Source of the DNA: Acetobacteraceae bacterium
GTDB taxonomy: Bacteria; Pseudomonadota; Alphaproteobacteria; Acetobacterales; Acetobacteraceae
Length of the DNA stretch: 63,470 nt
NCBI GenBank assembly: GCA_024280945.1
Contig: JAMXLO010000050.1
Span: 1-63,470 of the forward strand
Direction: 5' to 3'
Numbering within the stretch: position 1 is the stretch's first letter; each line of letters starts with the position of its first letter. The notes under the pieces were generated by a model that worked only from the letters and a program-made list of their open reading frames with translations, did no database searches and was not told where the DNA came from. Made by a program: the position numbers and the translations under genes. This document shows, in pieces, positions 1-8,610 of this stretch.

Positions 1-254
1 TGGCGGAGGCGATGGATACCCTCATCGGCGGGCCGGAACCTCTCTACAGCAGAACGCCGCACCGTCTCGACGTTCCAATCAAGGCGCTGGTGGCCGGTGG
101 GGTCGCAACTGGCGTTTTTCGGGACGACATCGAGCCGCACGACTTGCTGCGCGCGCTCGCTGGGGTGGCCCATGTTCGGCCAGGCAAGAACTGGAAGCAG
201 TCAGCGATTCGGATGGTCGACGTTCTGCTCAGCGGTATGCAATCGACGTCATAA
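1..254 (+). CDS. TetR-type transcriptional regulator, C-terminal fragment (cut by window edge)
   Basis: The reading frame is open at the left edge, so only the last ~80 residues are visible; the in-frame ATG at 12 is probably internal. The segment resembles the C-terminal ligand-binding half of TetR-family regulators: an acidic turn (FRDDIEPHDLLRALAGVA) is followed by a final amphipathic helix (VDVLLSGM). The DNA-binding HTH would lie outside the window, so the assignment rests on the tail only. The target genes are unknown; the next genes face the other way. Confidence 0.5.
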   Translation, partial: AEAMDTLIGGPEPLYSRTPHRLDVPIKALVAGGVATGVFRDDIEPHDLLRALAGVAHVRPGKNWKQSAIRMVDVLLSGMQSTS

Positions 255-439
255 GCGGCTTGGAATGTCGGCTGTCGGGATCCGAAACCGCGGCCATGAG
301 CGTCTCACTCGGATCGAAAGCGAGGGTTTGCGCCAATCGGCGGTGTTTCGGCTGGCAGTTACGCCGCACATTTGGCGTCTTGGCATCAGGTGTGAAACGG
401 TCGGCGGGAAGTGACCGTCCGCGTGCCTGCCATCTAGGA

Positions 440-550
440 TCAGTTCGAAATCACACAGTCGAGCAAGCGACGCTTTTCGTGCGCCTTCTGCTTCTCAACC
501 AAGCTCCAGGCGGAACGTTCCAATTCCAGCACGTGAATTCCCTCGTCCAG
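440..550 (-). pseudogene. Remnant of a serine site-specific recombinase C-terminus
   Basis: The minus-strand frame from 550 down to the TGA at 440-442 encodes 36 residues ending EKRRLLDCVISN. This resembles the segment before the C-terminal end of large serine recombinases (pattern LEL..A..L.EKQ...EKRRLL..V.SN). An in-frame TAG sits directly upstream and no catalytic domain is present, so this is a decayed fragment. It lies in the otherwise empty stretch 255-640, where I see no intact gene. It suggests a past mobile insertion. The call depends on a short match recognised by eye. Confidence 0.4.
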
Positions 551-640
551 CTATAATTGGTTGGCAACTGGCGCCGTTCTATATCCTGCAGGCGAGGCAC
601 CTTGTTCATTATAGGCACCCCGTCCTGAGCGACACGCTTC

Positions 641-1444
641 TCAAGGCGTGGGAACGCCGATGGACTTCAGCCGCGCATGTGCGCGGTCGGCTCGCGCCTT
701 CAGGCCATCAAGATAGGTGCTGACATCGTTGCCGGGCAGGTTCAACACCTTGCACCCAAGCCGCCAGTACTCCTCGATCTGCGCCTCGGTTTCCGCCGAT
801 CCTCGCGCAAGCTTCCCGTGCGCGTTGCAGGCCTCCACGATCCGGCGCACGGCCGCCTTGAATGTCGGATGCTCAAGCTGGAGATGAACGCCGAGACGCG
901 CACTGAGGTCCGAGTGGCCGTAGGCGATCATGTCGATGCCCTCCACCGCCGCGATCGCCTCGACATTGTCCAGGCCCTCGATCGATTCGATCGAGACACA
1001 GACGATGATGTTGGCATTGGCCCACGGTGCATACTCGGACGCGTGTCGGGCGCCATGGCTCCGATATCCGGTGTGCATCCCCTGCCCTGAAATGCCACGA
1101 TTGCCGATCGGCGGATACTTCGCCTCCCGCGCAATCGCGCGCGCCTCCTCGGCGTTGTCGACCTCCGAGACCTGAATGCCCATGATCCCCTGATCGAGAA
1201 TCGCGGGGATCAGGTAAGTAAAGGATTTGTGGATTCGCACGATCGCTGACACGTCGGTGGCCTGAAACCAGCCGGCGAGATCTGCGATCGTTTCAAGGTC
1301 GAAGGCGCCATGTTCGATCATGCAGTGGTCGAAGCTGGAGGCCTCGATGATCCACGGCACGCCGCGCGATGCAAACTCCTTGAGCCCCGTCCCTAATGCG
1401 GCCCGTCCCCCATGCACCGCCCGCCATATGCTGTTCTCTTTCAT
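641..1444 (-). CDS. HpcH/HpaI-family aldolase (2-keto-3-deoxy acid type)
   Basis: 267 aa, usual length for class II pyruvate aldolases of the HpcH/HpaI/citrate lyase beta family, which cleave or form 2-keto-3-deoxy acids and need a divalent metal. Visible family features are an N-terminal strand with DHCMIEHGAFD, an HKS segment, QVSEVDNAEEA before the glycine-rich NRGISGQG loop, and the metal-binding glutamate region VCVSIESIEGLDNVEAIAAV followed by GHSDLSARLG. It lies 19 bp downstream of the GMC oxidoreductase on the same strand, so the two are probably co-transcribed and may act in one sugar-acid or aromatic-acid catabolic route. The substrate cannot be told from sequence. Confidence 0.85.
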   Translation of the reverse strand: MKENSIWRAVHGGRAALGTGLKEFASRGVPWIIEASSFDHCMIEHGAFDLETIADLAGWFQATDVSAIVRIHKSFTYLIPAILDQGIMGIQVSEVDNAEEARAIAREAKYPPIGNRGISGQGMHTGYRSHGARHASEYAPWANANIIVCVSIESIEGLDNVEAIAAVEGIDMIAYGHSDLSARLGVHLQLEHPTFKAAVRRIVEACNAHGKLARGSAETEAQIEEYWRLGCKVLNLPGNDVSTYLDGLKARADRAHARLKSIGVPTP

Positions 1445-1463
1445 GGATCGTACAAAAGCTCCC

Positions 1464-3077
1464 TCAGGCTGCGAGCCGTTCCCGCGTGGCTGCCTTGATC
1501 ACGGCTGCACCTTTTTCGGCAATCATGATGGTGGGTGCATTGGTGTTGGTCGATGTCACTGCCGGCATGATGGACGCATCGATCACGCGCAGAGCGTCCA
1601 TCCCATGCACCCGCAACTGATCGTCGACAACTGCCAATGGATGTTGACCCATCATGCAGGTGCAGCTCGCATGATAGCAGGTGCCGCCATAGCGCCGTGC
1701 GTAATCCAGCAACTCATCGTCGGTTTGCACGTCCTTGCCGGGCAGGCTTTCCGCTCCAACGTAGGGCTTAAGGGCCGGGGCCTCGAACATGCGTCTGGCG
1801 AAACGCAGGCCGCCCAGCAGTGCCATGCGGTCGGTCTCGTCCGACAGGTAGCGTGGATTGATCAGCGGCATGTCCTCGGGCCGGTTCGACTTTGCCTTCA
1901 CATAGCCACGCGACAGTGGCCGCATCTGCCAGGCGCCGGCGCTGACGCCGGGGGTTTCCTCCAGCTCGCCGATCTGTCCGTTCTTGAAGCTGCCAGGCGC
2001 GAAGGTGATCTGCATATCGGAGGTGGCCGACGACTCCAGCACCTTCACCGATGCCGCAACCAGCGATGGGCTATAGGTCAGCATGCCCTTGCCGGTGAAC
2101 ATCCAGCGCAGCACCTCGATAGCCAGCGGAATGCCGCGCGCCTTTTCGTTGGCCGTGGAGAGGCCGGCGACCGGATAGGAAATGCGCGCTGTGAAATGAT
2201 CCTGCATGTTGCGCCCGACGCCGTTCAGCTGGTGCACGACCGGAACCCCGATCTCGGACAGATGTTCGGCATCGCCGACACCGGAGAGTTGCAGGATATG
2301 CGGCGAACCGATCGCGCCGGCCGACAGGATCACCTCGCGCCCGGCCATCACTCGCTGCGTGTTGCCGCCGCGGGCGAATTCCACGCCGACGGCGCGTTTG
2401 CCCTGGAAGACCACGCGATGAACCATGGCGTCGGTGATCAGTTGCAGGTTCGGCCGCGCCAAAGCCCTCGCCAGATAGGTGCGCGCCGCGCTGGCCCGCC
2501 GCCGTCCGTTGCGGGTTTGCTGGCACCAGCCGATCGTGTCGACCGAGCCGTGCGTGATGCCGTTGACGTCTTCCTGGTAGGTCAGCCCGAGTTGTCTGCC
2601 GGACTCAACCACTGCCGCGCAGAGCGGCGAGCGGTCCGTGTTCGAGGTGTGCAACGGGCCATTCTTGCCTCGAACTTCGTTCTCCTGGCCCTCCCAGCAT
2701 TCGGCGGCACGAAACAGAGGAACACAGTCGTCCCAGCTCCAGCCTCGGTTTCCCTGCTGTGCCCAATGATCATAATCCTCAGGTTGGCCTCGAATGTAGA
2801 TCAGGCCGTTGATCGAAGACGACCCGCCCACCACGCGGCCGCGCGTATAGACGATGGCCCGGCCGTTCGTGCCGGGATCGGGTTCGGACCGGTATTTCCA
2901 GGTGAGCTTGTCGTGGTCGAGCATCTTGAAGAAGCCCGCTGGTACGTGAATCAGCGGATTGTAGTCCTTGCCGCCAGCCTCGATCAGGATGACGTTGGTT
3001 TTCGCATCTTCGGTAAGGCGGGTGGCGAGGACGCAGCCGGCCGATCCAGCCCCCACGATCACATAGTCTGCCTGCAT
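1464..3077 (-). CDS. GMC-family FAD oxidoreductase (choline dehydrogenase-like)
   Basis: About 537 aa from the ATG at 3077; an upstream in-frame ATG exists at 3140, but residues from MQADYVIVGAGSAGC give the normal family start. GMC features occur in order: the N-terminal FAD dinucleotide motif GAGSAGC, signature 1 (GRVVGGSSSINGLIYIRG), signature 2 near the middle (GAIGSPHILQLSGVG) and a C-terminal active-site region with YHASCTCMMG and the final NTNAPTIMIAEK segment. Members oxidise alcohols to aldehydes. BetA-like naming would overstate the case because substrate specificity is not readable. It is followed by an HpcH-type aldolase in the same direction. Confidence 0.88.
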   Translation of the reverse strand: MQADYVIVGAGSAGCVLATRLTEDAKTNVILIEAGGKDYNPLIHVPAGFFKMLDHDKLTWKYRSEPDPGTNGRAIVYTRGRVVGGSSSINGLIYIRGQPEDYDHWAQQGNRGWSWDDCVPLFRAAECWEGQENEVRGKNGPLHTSNTDRSPLCAAVVESGRQLGLTYQEDVNGITHGSVDTIGWCQQTRNGRRRASAARTYLARALARPNLQLITDAMVHRVVFQGKRAVGVEFARGGNTQRVMAGREVILSAGAIGSPHILQLSGVGDAEHLSEIGVPVVHQLNGVGRNMQDHFTARISYPVAGLSTANEKARGIPLAIEVLRWMFTGKGMLTYSPSLVAASVKVLESSATSDMQITFAPGSFKNGQIGELEETPGVSAGAWQMRPLSRGYVKAKSNRPEDMPLINPRYLSDETDRMALLGGLRFARRMFEAPALKPYVGAESLPGKDVQTDDELLDYARRYGGTCYHASCTCMMGQHPLAVVDDQLRVHGMDALRVIDASIMPAVTSTNTNAPTIMIAEKGAAVIKAATRERLAA

Positions 3078-3493
3078 GGTTTCCTGCCCCGGGTCGTGGT
3101 CGATTGCCCGGATTGTGCCTCGGGTCGCCGTCCTATCCAAGCAGGGGCGAGATTCTGGCGCATGCTTCAGCGTCGGCCGCGAGGCGAGCGAAGACGTGCC
3201 TGTAACCAGGCGGCCGATTTCAGATCAAGGAGTCCACACAGCGCGCGGCACATTCGGCCCTCGCCGCGGTGTACTGGTTCGATATGTAATCGCGTCGGCC
3301 AGCCGTGAAATTCACTGATACTGGATGCCGACCTGGTCCTGCCCAGGCCCCTGGAGAACACGCGCCCTGCATGCCGAACACTGCGCAGGCGAATGCACCG
3401 ACTGTGACTGACTCCAAACAGCGTGCCGAGTGGTCGAAACTACCCAGGCGGGATGGCGACTGGGTCTAAAGCAGCTAATGGGTGCGACCGATA
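3078..3493. other. Intergenic stretch without a recognisable gene
   Basis: No frame in this ~415 bp shows a family match or coding-like composition. It separates the minus-strand GMC gene from a hydrolase remnant and probably holds the GMC promoter. No clear operator or terminator was seen. Confidence 0.5.
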
Positions 3494-3660
3494 CTATGAA
3501 CCTTGTACTAGCAACTCGCTTAGGCGGTCCGGTGCATCAAGCATGGCCATGTGCCCCACGTTGGGAAGCTCGAATGTGGCCCAGGACTTGTCGCTCTTAC
3601 ACTCCACCAGCGCTTTATCGTATGCCGGCTGCGGAAACTTCGGGAGGCGGATGTATGACT
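3494..3660 (-). pseudogene. C-terminal remnant of an alpha/beta hydrolase
   Basis: The last ~53 residues of a minus-strand frame (IRLPKFPQPAYDKAL, then a WATFELPNVGHMAMLDAP segment) look like the end of an alpha/beta hydrolase, with the catalytic histidine in VGHMAMLD and the closing PDRLSELL helix. Upstream of residue ~50 the frame loses all similarity and runs antisense to the start of the next gene, so the nucleophile and lid regions are gone. This appears to be a truncated gene left by a deletion. Confidence 0.5.
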
Positions 3661-3725
3661 TCTTTGCCACCCTATCGAGCGATTGCCGATACTTTCGAGT
3701 GCGCCCGAACCTGCAGAGCGGCACA

Positions 3726-4730
3726 ATGAGCAGGATAGGCATCGCCATCTCTGGCGGACCCAACCCGGCCGAAATCGTCGACCTCGTTGTCCTGGCGGAG
3801 AGCATGGGTTACGACTCCGCCTGGGTCGCCGAAGGGCATGGGGGTGACCAGTTTGCGATCCTTGCTGCTTGCGCGATGCGGACTTCGCGCATTCTGCTTG
3901 GCACCAGCATCAGCAGCGTCTTTGTGCGCACCGCGCCGACGATCGCGATGGCGGCCTCCTCGGTTGCCGATCTGTCCGGCGGACGGTTCATTCTGGGCCT
4001 TGGGTCCAGCCACAAGGCTCAGGTTGGACCTGAGCATGGGGTTGTGTATGCGAAGCCGCTGACCCGTACCCGCGAAACCGTGGCCGTCGTTCGTTCGTTG
4101 CTTCGCGACGGCGAGGCGAGCTTCAGTGGTGCCACGGTCCGTATCGAGAAGTTTGATCTGTGGTATCCGCCGCGTCATCGAGATGTGCCGGTGTATCTGT
4201 CGGCTGTGTTCCCGAAAGCGATCGCGCTTTGCGGTGAGATTGCCGACGGTGTCATCTTGACGCGCAGTACACTCGGCACAGCCGCTCCCGTGCGGGCACA
4301 ACTAGCCGGGAGCGCGCGTGCTGCTGGACGTGACCCCGGCGGACTCCAGGTCACCACATTGCTGCCGACCGCCATCAGCGAAACGCGCACTGCCGCACTC
4401 GCCGCGTTGCGCCCAGGGCTTGCCTTCTATGCCGGCTTCTTCCCCCGCTACAACAAACTGATGGCGGCGCACGGTTTCGCCGCAGAGGCCGCTGCGATCG
4501 CCGACGCATGGGCGCGCGGCGATCGGCAGGCGACAGAGCGCGCAGTAAGCGACGCGATGATCGATGCGACCAGCATCGCCGGCACAGCGGAGCAATGCCG
4601 CGCACGGCTCGACGCTTACCGGCAGTCGGGCATCGACCTGCCGATCATCAGCCCGTTCGCTCGCGGACCGGATGCAAAGGCACGCTTCGAGACCGCGATC
4701 CGCGCCTGCGCTCCCGACGGAGCTGGCTGA
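3726..4730 (+). CDS. LLM-class (luciferase-like) flavin/F420-dependent oxidoreductase
   Basis: 334 aa from ATG 3726 (MSRIGIAISGGPN). The upstream in-frame extension is not family-like and overlaps a hydrolase remnant. It has the TIM-barrel LLM pattern: a first beta strand, AESMGYDSAWVAEGHGGDQ, then RILLGTSISSVFVRTAPTIAM, and the conserved GGRFILGLGSSHK loop. Such proteins resemble methylenetetrahydromethanopterin reductase and use F420 or FMN. The window encodes F420 synthesis, which makes F420 plausible, but cofactor choice is not proven. It is one of seven LLM proteins in the window and stands alone here, facing a convergent TfoX-domain gene. Confidence 0.85.
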   Translation: MSRIGIAISGGPNPAEIVDLVVLAESMGYDSAWVAEGHGGDQFAILAACAMRTSRILLGTSISSVFVRTAPTIAMAASSVADLSGGRFILGLGSSHKAQVGPEHGVVYAKPLTRTRETVAVVRSLLRDGEASFSGATVRIEKFDLWYPPRHRDVPVYLSAVFPKAIALCGEIADGVILTRSTLGTAAPVRAQLAGSARAAGRDPGGLQVTTLLPTAISETRTAALAALRPGLAFYAGFFPRYNKLMAAHGFAAEAAAIADAWARGDRQATERAVSDAMIDATSIAGTAEQCRARLDAYRQSGIDLPIISPFARGPDAKARFETAIRACAPDGAG

Positions 4731-4835
4731 GAGCCACATTCAGCGAGGGAGGAAACCCACAAAGACTTCCGAAGGGATCGCCGTTGTGACCGGCGGGGAT
4801 TGGGATGGCGCGTTAGTTTTGAGACCCGGCCGTAC

Positions 4836-5258
4836 CTATAAACCGGACCTCTTCGCCCGCGTTGCCGCCGAAACACCGCAGTCTCCTGCGCGCTGAGCAC
4901 CCTCAGGGGCTGTCCGATTCCGCTGTACCGCGACCCGGCGTGCCGCTGCCAGCGCCGCGCGCGCCCAGACTACGAGTTCATCGGGTTCGTCCAGCAGATG
5001 CTCAGGCACACGCCAGAAGGCGAGGTCAATGGTGCGACCCTGCTTCTCGTAGTTGAGGGGCGGCACGGACTCCGCTTCCCTGAACACCGTCCGGTTGTGG
5101 TCATCGACCCGGACGTACAGCGTGTCGTTCGTTACCATGGCGAACATCAGCCCGTTGCAGAACACCCCGGTCTTGCCGAACATACGTCTCATCGCAATGC
5201 GGCCTAGTGGAGCGAGCTGCTCGCGCAGGAATTCGGCAAAGCTGTCGCTCGCGACCAT
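4836..5258 (-). CDS. TfoX/Sxy N-terminal-domain protein
   Basis: 140 aa from ATG 5258; the longer upstream frame has no similarity. The start MVASDSFAEFLREQLAP followed by RRMFGKTGVFCNGLMFAMV and a tail with LAFWRVPEHLLDEPDEL is the typical TfoX N-terminal domain. In gammaproteobacteria TfoX/Sxy helps induce competence genes. The short single-domain alphaproteobacterial versions have no established role. The final ~30 residues are basic and unrelated to the domain. It is divergent from the CinA/nucleotidyltransferase fusion 163 bp away. Confidence 0.8.
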   Translation of the reverse strand: MVASDSFAEFLREQLAPLGRIAMRRMFGKTGVFCNGLMFAMVTNDTLYVRVDDHNRTVFREAESVPPLNYEKQGRTIDLAFWRVPEHLLDEPDELVVWARAALAAARRVAVQRNRTAPEGAQRAGDCGVSAATRAKRSGL

Positions 5259-5421
5259 CTTCGATGCTCCATCACTGGCCCGGCAGTGCGAAAGAGGCGC
5301 CAACGATTTTCGCAACGCCGGCCTGGACAGCTTGCCGGCACGTCCGCATGCTCGGTTGACTCCGCTCGAACTGACTCTCACTTGCTGTGAACGTCTTGCA
5401 ACTTTGGACCCGACACGCACC

Positions 5422-6597
5422 ATGAGCCCGTCGGACATTGCATGGCAACAATTGATCGCCGCCGTGCACGGATCTGGCCGCAAGGCTGCACTCGCGATCA
5501 CGGGGGGCGGCACTGGGGCGATCGGCGAGTTGCTGCGCGTGCCGGGCGGCTCGCGGTTGCTGATCGAAGCGCAGGTTCCCTACGATGAGAAGGCGCTGGC
5601 GACGTTTCTCGGCTTTGCGCCGGGGCAGGCGAGCAGTTCTGACACTGCGGTCGCGATGGCACGCAGTGCACGGGCACGCGCCGTCCGCTTGACCCCGAAG
5701 GGCACCGACCCGGTTGGCCTCGGCGCGACAGCAGCACTCGTGAGCGATCGTCCACGCCGGGGCGAGCATCGCTTTCACATCGCGGTCGCCGATGCCGCTG
5801 GCGTTGCGCACTGCACCGGCGTGCTGGCCAAGGGCCGGCGTGACCGCGCCGGGGAAGAAGATGTTGTTGCCCGCGCGATCGTCCTGTGGCTGGCCCGGAC
5901 GTGCGGGGTTACGGCACCGTCGCCACGGAGCCTGCTGGACGCAGATGAACATTTCGCCGAGACGGTCGTTCCCATGGTGGACAGTATCGATCGGCTCCTG
6001 GCGGGCGAGCTCGATCGCCTTACCGTTCTGCCCGATGGCGAGATGGTGCTGACAGCCCCGGGGGCCCTCCTGCTGTTCCCAGGGTCTTTCAACCCGTTGC
6101 ACGCAGGACATGTGTTGTTGGCGCGCGTTGCCGAAGAACTCAGGCAGCAGCCCTTGGCGTTCGAAATCTCTGTCACCAATGTAGACAAGCCGCCGCTGGC
6201 AGGCGAGACGGTAAGACACCGGCTCACGCAATTTGCGTGGCAATCGCGTGTCGAACTTACGAGAGCGCCAACCTTCGTAGAGAAGTCGCGCCTGTTCCCG
6301 AACGCCACTTTCGTGATCGGCGCAGATACCGCGGCGCGGCTGGTGGCGCCGCGATATTATGGTGATGACGAGCTTCAAATGCACCTGGCGCTCGAGGAGA
6401 TCGCCAGTTCAGGAGCCAGCTTTCTGGTGGCTGTGCGCATTGACTCGGCAGGACGTGTGCACACGCTGAACGATATTCCGGTGCCGCGGCGCTACGCCGA
6501 TCTGTTCACCGAGATTCCTGAACACCGTTTCCGCTTCGACACCTCTTCATCGGAAATTCGGGCGCGGGGACGCATCCTCGATCAACCCCAGGGGTAG
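5422..6597 (+). CDS. Fusion of CinA-like amidase domain and nucleotidyltransferase domain
   Basis: 391 aa from ATG 5422. Residues ~1-165 resemble the CinA C-terminal (NMN amidase) domain: ITGGGTGAIGELLRVPGGSR is in place of the usual AESCTGG start, followed by QVPYDEKAL and a GLGATAAL loop. Residues ~215-391 form an adenylyltransferase-like Rossmann domain with the HIGH-type motif GSFNPLHAGH (221-230) and a late SSSEIRARG resembling ISSTxIR. In known families these act as NMN deamidase and NaMN/NMN adenylyltransferase, so an NAD-salvage role is a reasonable inference. The CinA catalytic serine/lysine positions look altered, so the first domain may be inactive or regulatory. Confidence 0.75.
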   Translation: MSPSDIAWQQLIAAVHGSGRKAALAITGGGTGAIGELLRVPGGSRLLIEAQVPYDEKALATFLGFAPGQASSSDTAVAMARSARARAVRLTPKGTDPVGLGATAALVSDRPRRGEHRFHIAVADAAGVAHCTGVLAKGRRDRAGEEDVVARAIVLWLARTCGVTAPSPRSLLDADEHFAETVVPMVDSIDRLLAGELDRLTVLPDGEMVLTAPGALLLFPGSFNPLHAGHVLLARVAEELRQQPLAFEISVTNVDKPPLAGETVRHRLTQFAWQSRVELTRAPTFVEKSRLFPNATFVIGADTAARLVAPRYYGDDELQMHLALEEIASSGASFLVAVRIDSAGRVHTLNDIPVPRRYADLFTEIPEHRFRFDTSSSEIRARGRILDQPQG

Positions 6598-6670
6598 CCT
6601 GCGTCCCTTGCCGGAATTTGCATCGCTGCAACCAAATTGCGGTTACCGTTTTCCGCACCTGCGCGAGGAA

Positions 6671-8314
6671 TCAGCGGAACGCGAACTCCTGGTATCCGCC
6701 CGTGGCAACCTGGTCCGTCGTGCGCCGGAAGTGCACACCATGACCGTTGTATCCCAGCACGCGGCGCACGCTGCGGCCCTCCACGTTGCGATTCACGCCA
6801 GTCTGCCAGGAATCGACCTTGGAGGATAAGAGCTTCTCGGCTGCCTTGATCACGGTCTCGGTCCATTCTGCGACATGCTCGGGTCGTGTCTCCACGCGGG
6901 TGTAGCCGTGTTGTTGCATGAACCGCAGAATGCCGGTCTGAAAGTTCACACTGTGCTCGATCGCCTGCGGGATATTGCCGCGGGCGGTGTGCGGGCCTAG
7001 CACCATCAGCATATTGGGGAAGCCTTCAGCGAGCATGCCCAGATAGGTTCGGGGGCTATCTGCCCAAGCATCCTTCAGTCGCACGCCATTGGTACCGCGG
7101 ATATCGATCCGGTCGAATGCCCCCGTCACCCCGTCGAAGCCGGTGGCATAGATCAGGATATCGAATTCGTGCTCTTGCTTGCTGGTCTTGACGCCGCGCG
7201 GCATGATCCGCTCGATTGGCTCGTCGTTGAGAGTGTCGACCAGCAGCACGTTATCGCGGTTGAAGGTCTCGAAATAGCCGCTCTCCAGCGGAACGCGACG
7301 GGAACCGAAACCGTGATCCTTGGGTATCAGCTTCTCCGCGACCTTCGGATCCTTCACGCGCTGGCGAATTTTCCTGGCGATGAAATCGCTGATGGCGGCG
7401 TTCGCCTCCTCGTTGACGCCTATGTCCCGGAAATTGCCCAGCCAGATGCCGAAGCCCGGCTCCGCGTAGAGTTTCTCCCAAAAGGCCTCGCGTTCCTCTG
7501 GCGGCACATCGAGGGTCTTACGGGGATCGGCCTGATGAATGAACCACATCGGCGTGCTGGCGCAGTGCGCGTAGATCTCGTCGTAGCGGGACTTGATTGC
7601 CTCCATCTCCGCCTTGCCGATCTTCGAATTGTGCAGCGGCGCGGCCCAGTTTGGCCGGCGCTGAAAGACGGTGAGCTGCTTTGCCTGTTTGGCGATCTCG
7701 GGGATCGCCTGGATGGCGGTTGCTCCGGTACCGATGATGCCGACGCGCTTACCGGTGAAATCCACCGGAATGTGCGGCCAACGCGCCGGATGGTAGGCTG
7801 GGCCACGGAAGCTCTCCACGCCCGGAATTTTCGGCATCGTATGGGCCGATAGGATGCCGACCGCGGTGCACAGGAAACGCGACTGCGCCTGCTCCCCGCT
7901 TTCCAGGGTCACTGTCCACCGGTTGGCCGCGTCATCCCAATGCGCGGCCGTCACCGTGCTGGAGAATTGCATATCGCGCCGTAGGTCGAACTTGTCGGCC
8001 ACATGGTTCAGGTATGCCAACGTGTCAGGCTGAGGCGAAAAATGCTCGTTCCAGTCCCATTCCTGCATCAGCTCCCTGGAGAACGAATAGCCATAGGTCC
8101 AGCTTTCCGAATCAAAGCGGGCTCCGGGGTAGCGATTCCAGTACCAGGTGCCGCCGACATCTGTGCCGGTTTCGAAGACGCGCGCGGCCATGCCCAGCTC
8201 CCGCAGGCGGTAGAGCATGAATATGCCGGAAATGCCGGCGCCGATGACGATCGCGTCGAACTCCGTGCTGTTGGCCGCCTGCGGCCGCTCTATGACCGCA
8301 AGTGAGTCGTTCAT
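6671..8314 (-). CDS. Flavin-containing monooxygenase, Baeyer-Villiger type
   Basis: 547 aa, typical for class B flavoprotein monooxygenases that convert cyclic or linear ketones to lactones or esters using NADPH and O2. Seen in order: FAD motif GAGISG, GTWYWNRYPGARFD, the fingerprint FRGPAYHPARWP (pattern FxGxxxHxxxW), and the NADPH Rossmann motif GTGATAIQ. A GAGGGAA ribosome-binding site lies upstream of the ATG at 8314. No partner alcohol dehydrogenase or esterase is adjacent. Substrate unknown. Confidence 0.9.
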   Translation of the reverse strand: MNDSLAVIERPQAANSTEFDAIVIGAGISGIFMLYRLRELGMAARVFETGTDVGGTWYWNRYPGARFDSESWTYGYSFSRELMQEWDWNEHFSPQPDTLAYLNHVADKFDLRRDMQFSSTVTAAHWDDAANRWTVTLESGEQAQSRFLCTAVGILSAHTMPKIPGVESFRGPAYHPARWPHIPVDFTGKRVGIIGTGATAIQAIPEIAKQAKQLTVFQRRPNWAAPLHNSKIGKAEMEAIKSRYDEIYAHCASTPMWFIHQADPRKTLDVPPEEREAFWEKLYAEPGFGIWLGNFRDIGVNEEANAAISDFIARKIRQRVKDPKVAEKLIPKDHGFGSRRVPLESGYFETFNRDNVLLVDTLNDEPIERIMPRGVKTSKQEHEFDILIYATGFDGVTGAFDRIDIRGTNGVRLKDAWADSPRTYLGMLAEGFPNMLMVLGPHTARGNIPQAIEHSVNFQTGILRFMQQHGYTRVETRPEHVAEWTETVIKAAEKLLSSKVDSWQTGVNRNVEGRSVRRVLGYNGHGVHFRRTTDQVATGGYQEFAFR

Positions 8315-8338
8315 CTGCAGTTCCCTCTTCCGGTGTCG

Positions 8339-8363
8339 CCAACCCGGCAGACGCGCGGGTTGG
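8339..8363. promoter_or_regulatory. 8-bp inverted repeat upstream of the monooxygenase gene
   Basis: CCAACCCG (8339-8346) and CGGGTTGG (8356-8363) form a perfect inverted repeat with a 9-nt spacer, 25 bp upstream of the monooxygenase start. It could be an operator or a 5' leader hairpin. No regulator gene is adjacent, so function is open. Confidence 0.35.
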
Positions 8364-8610
8364 ATTGGCTACTTGCCGGTATTTCACACATGCTCGGCCG
8401 CCGCCGCAACCCCTTCCCTCTTCTTCCGGTCTGCTAAAAAGTCGTCGCAATTGGCCGGCCCCCGCGGCAATATGGGCGCGCACTCTTGTGGTGGGCCTGC
8501 CGGCCTGCCGTCGGGACGAGCCGCAAAGTGGCCGCGACGCGGGCGGGTGCTCGTGTCGAACAAGCAAGACGGGCGCGGACTGATCCGTGGCCGCAGAGGG
8601 AGTGTACGTC

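Noticed and set aside
1320-3308. Long plus-strand open frame of 662 codons antisense to the aldolase and GMC genes
   Set aside because: His/Arg/Gln-rich translation with no family character; it mirrors the codon bias of the real minus-strand genes.
5272-6384. 370-codon minus-strand frame over the CinA/nucleotidyltransferase gene
   Set aside because: Arg/Gln/His-rich shadow with no domain; the plus strand carries clear motifs.
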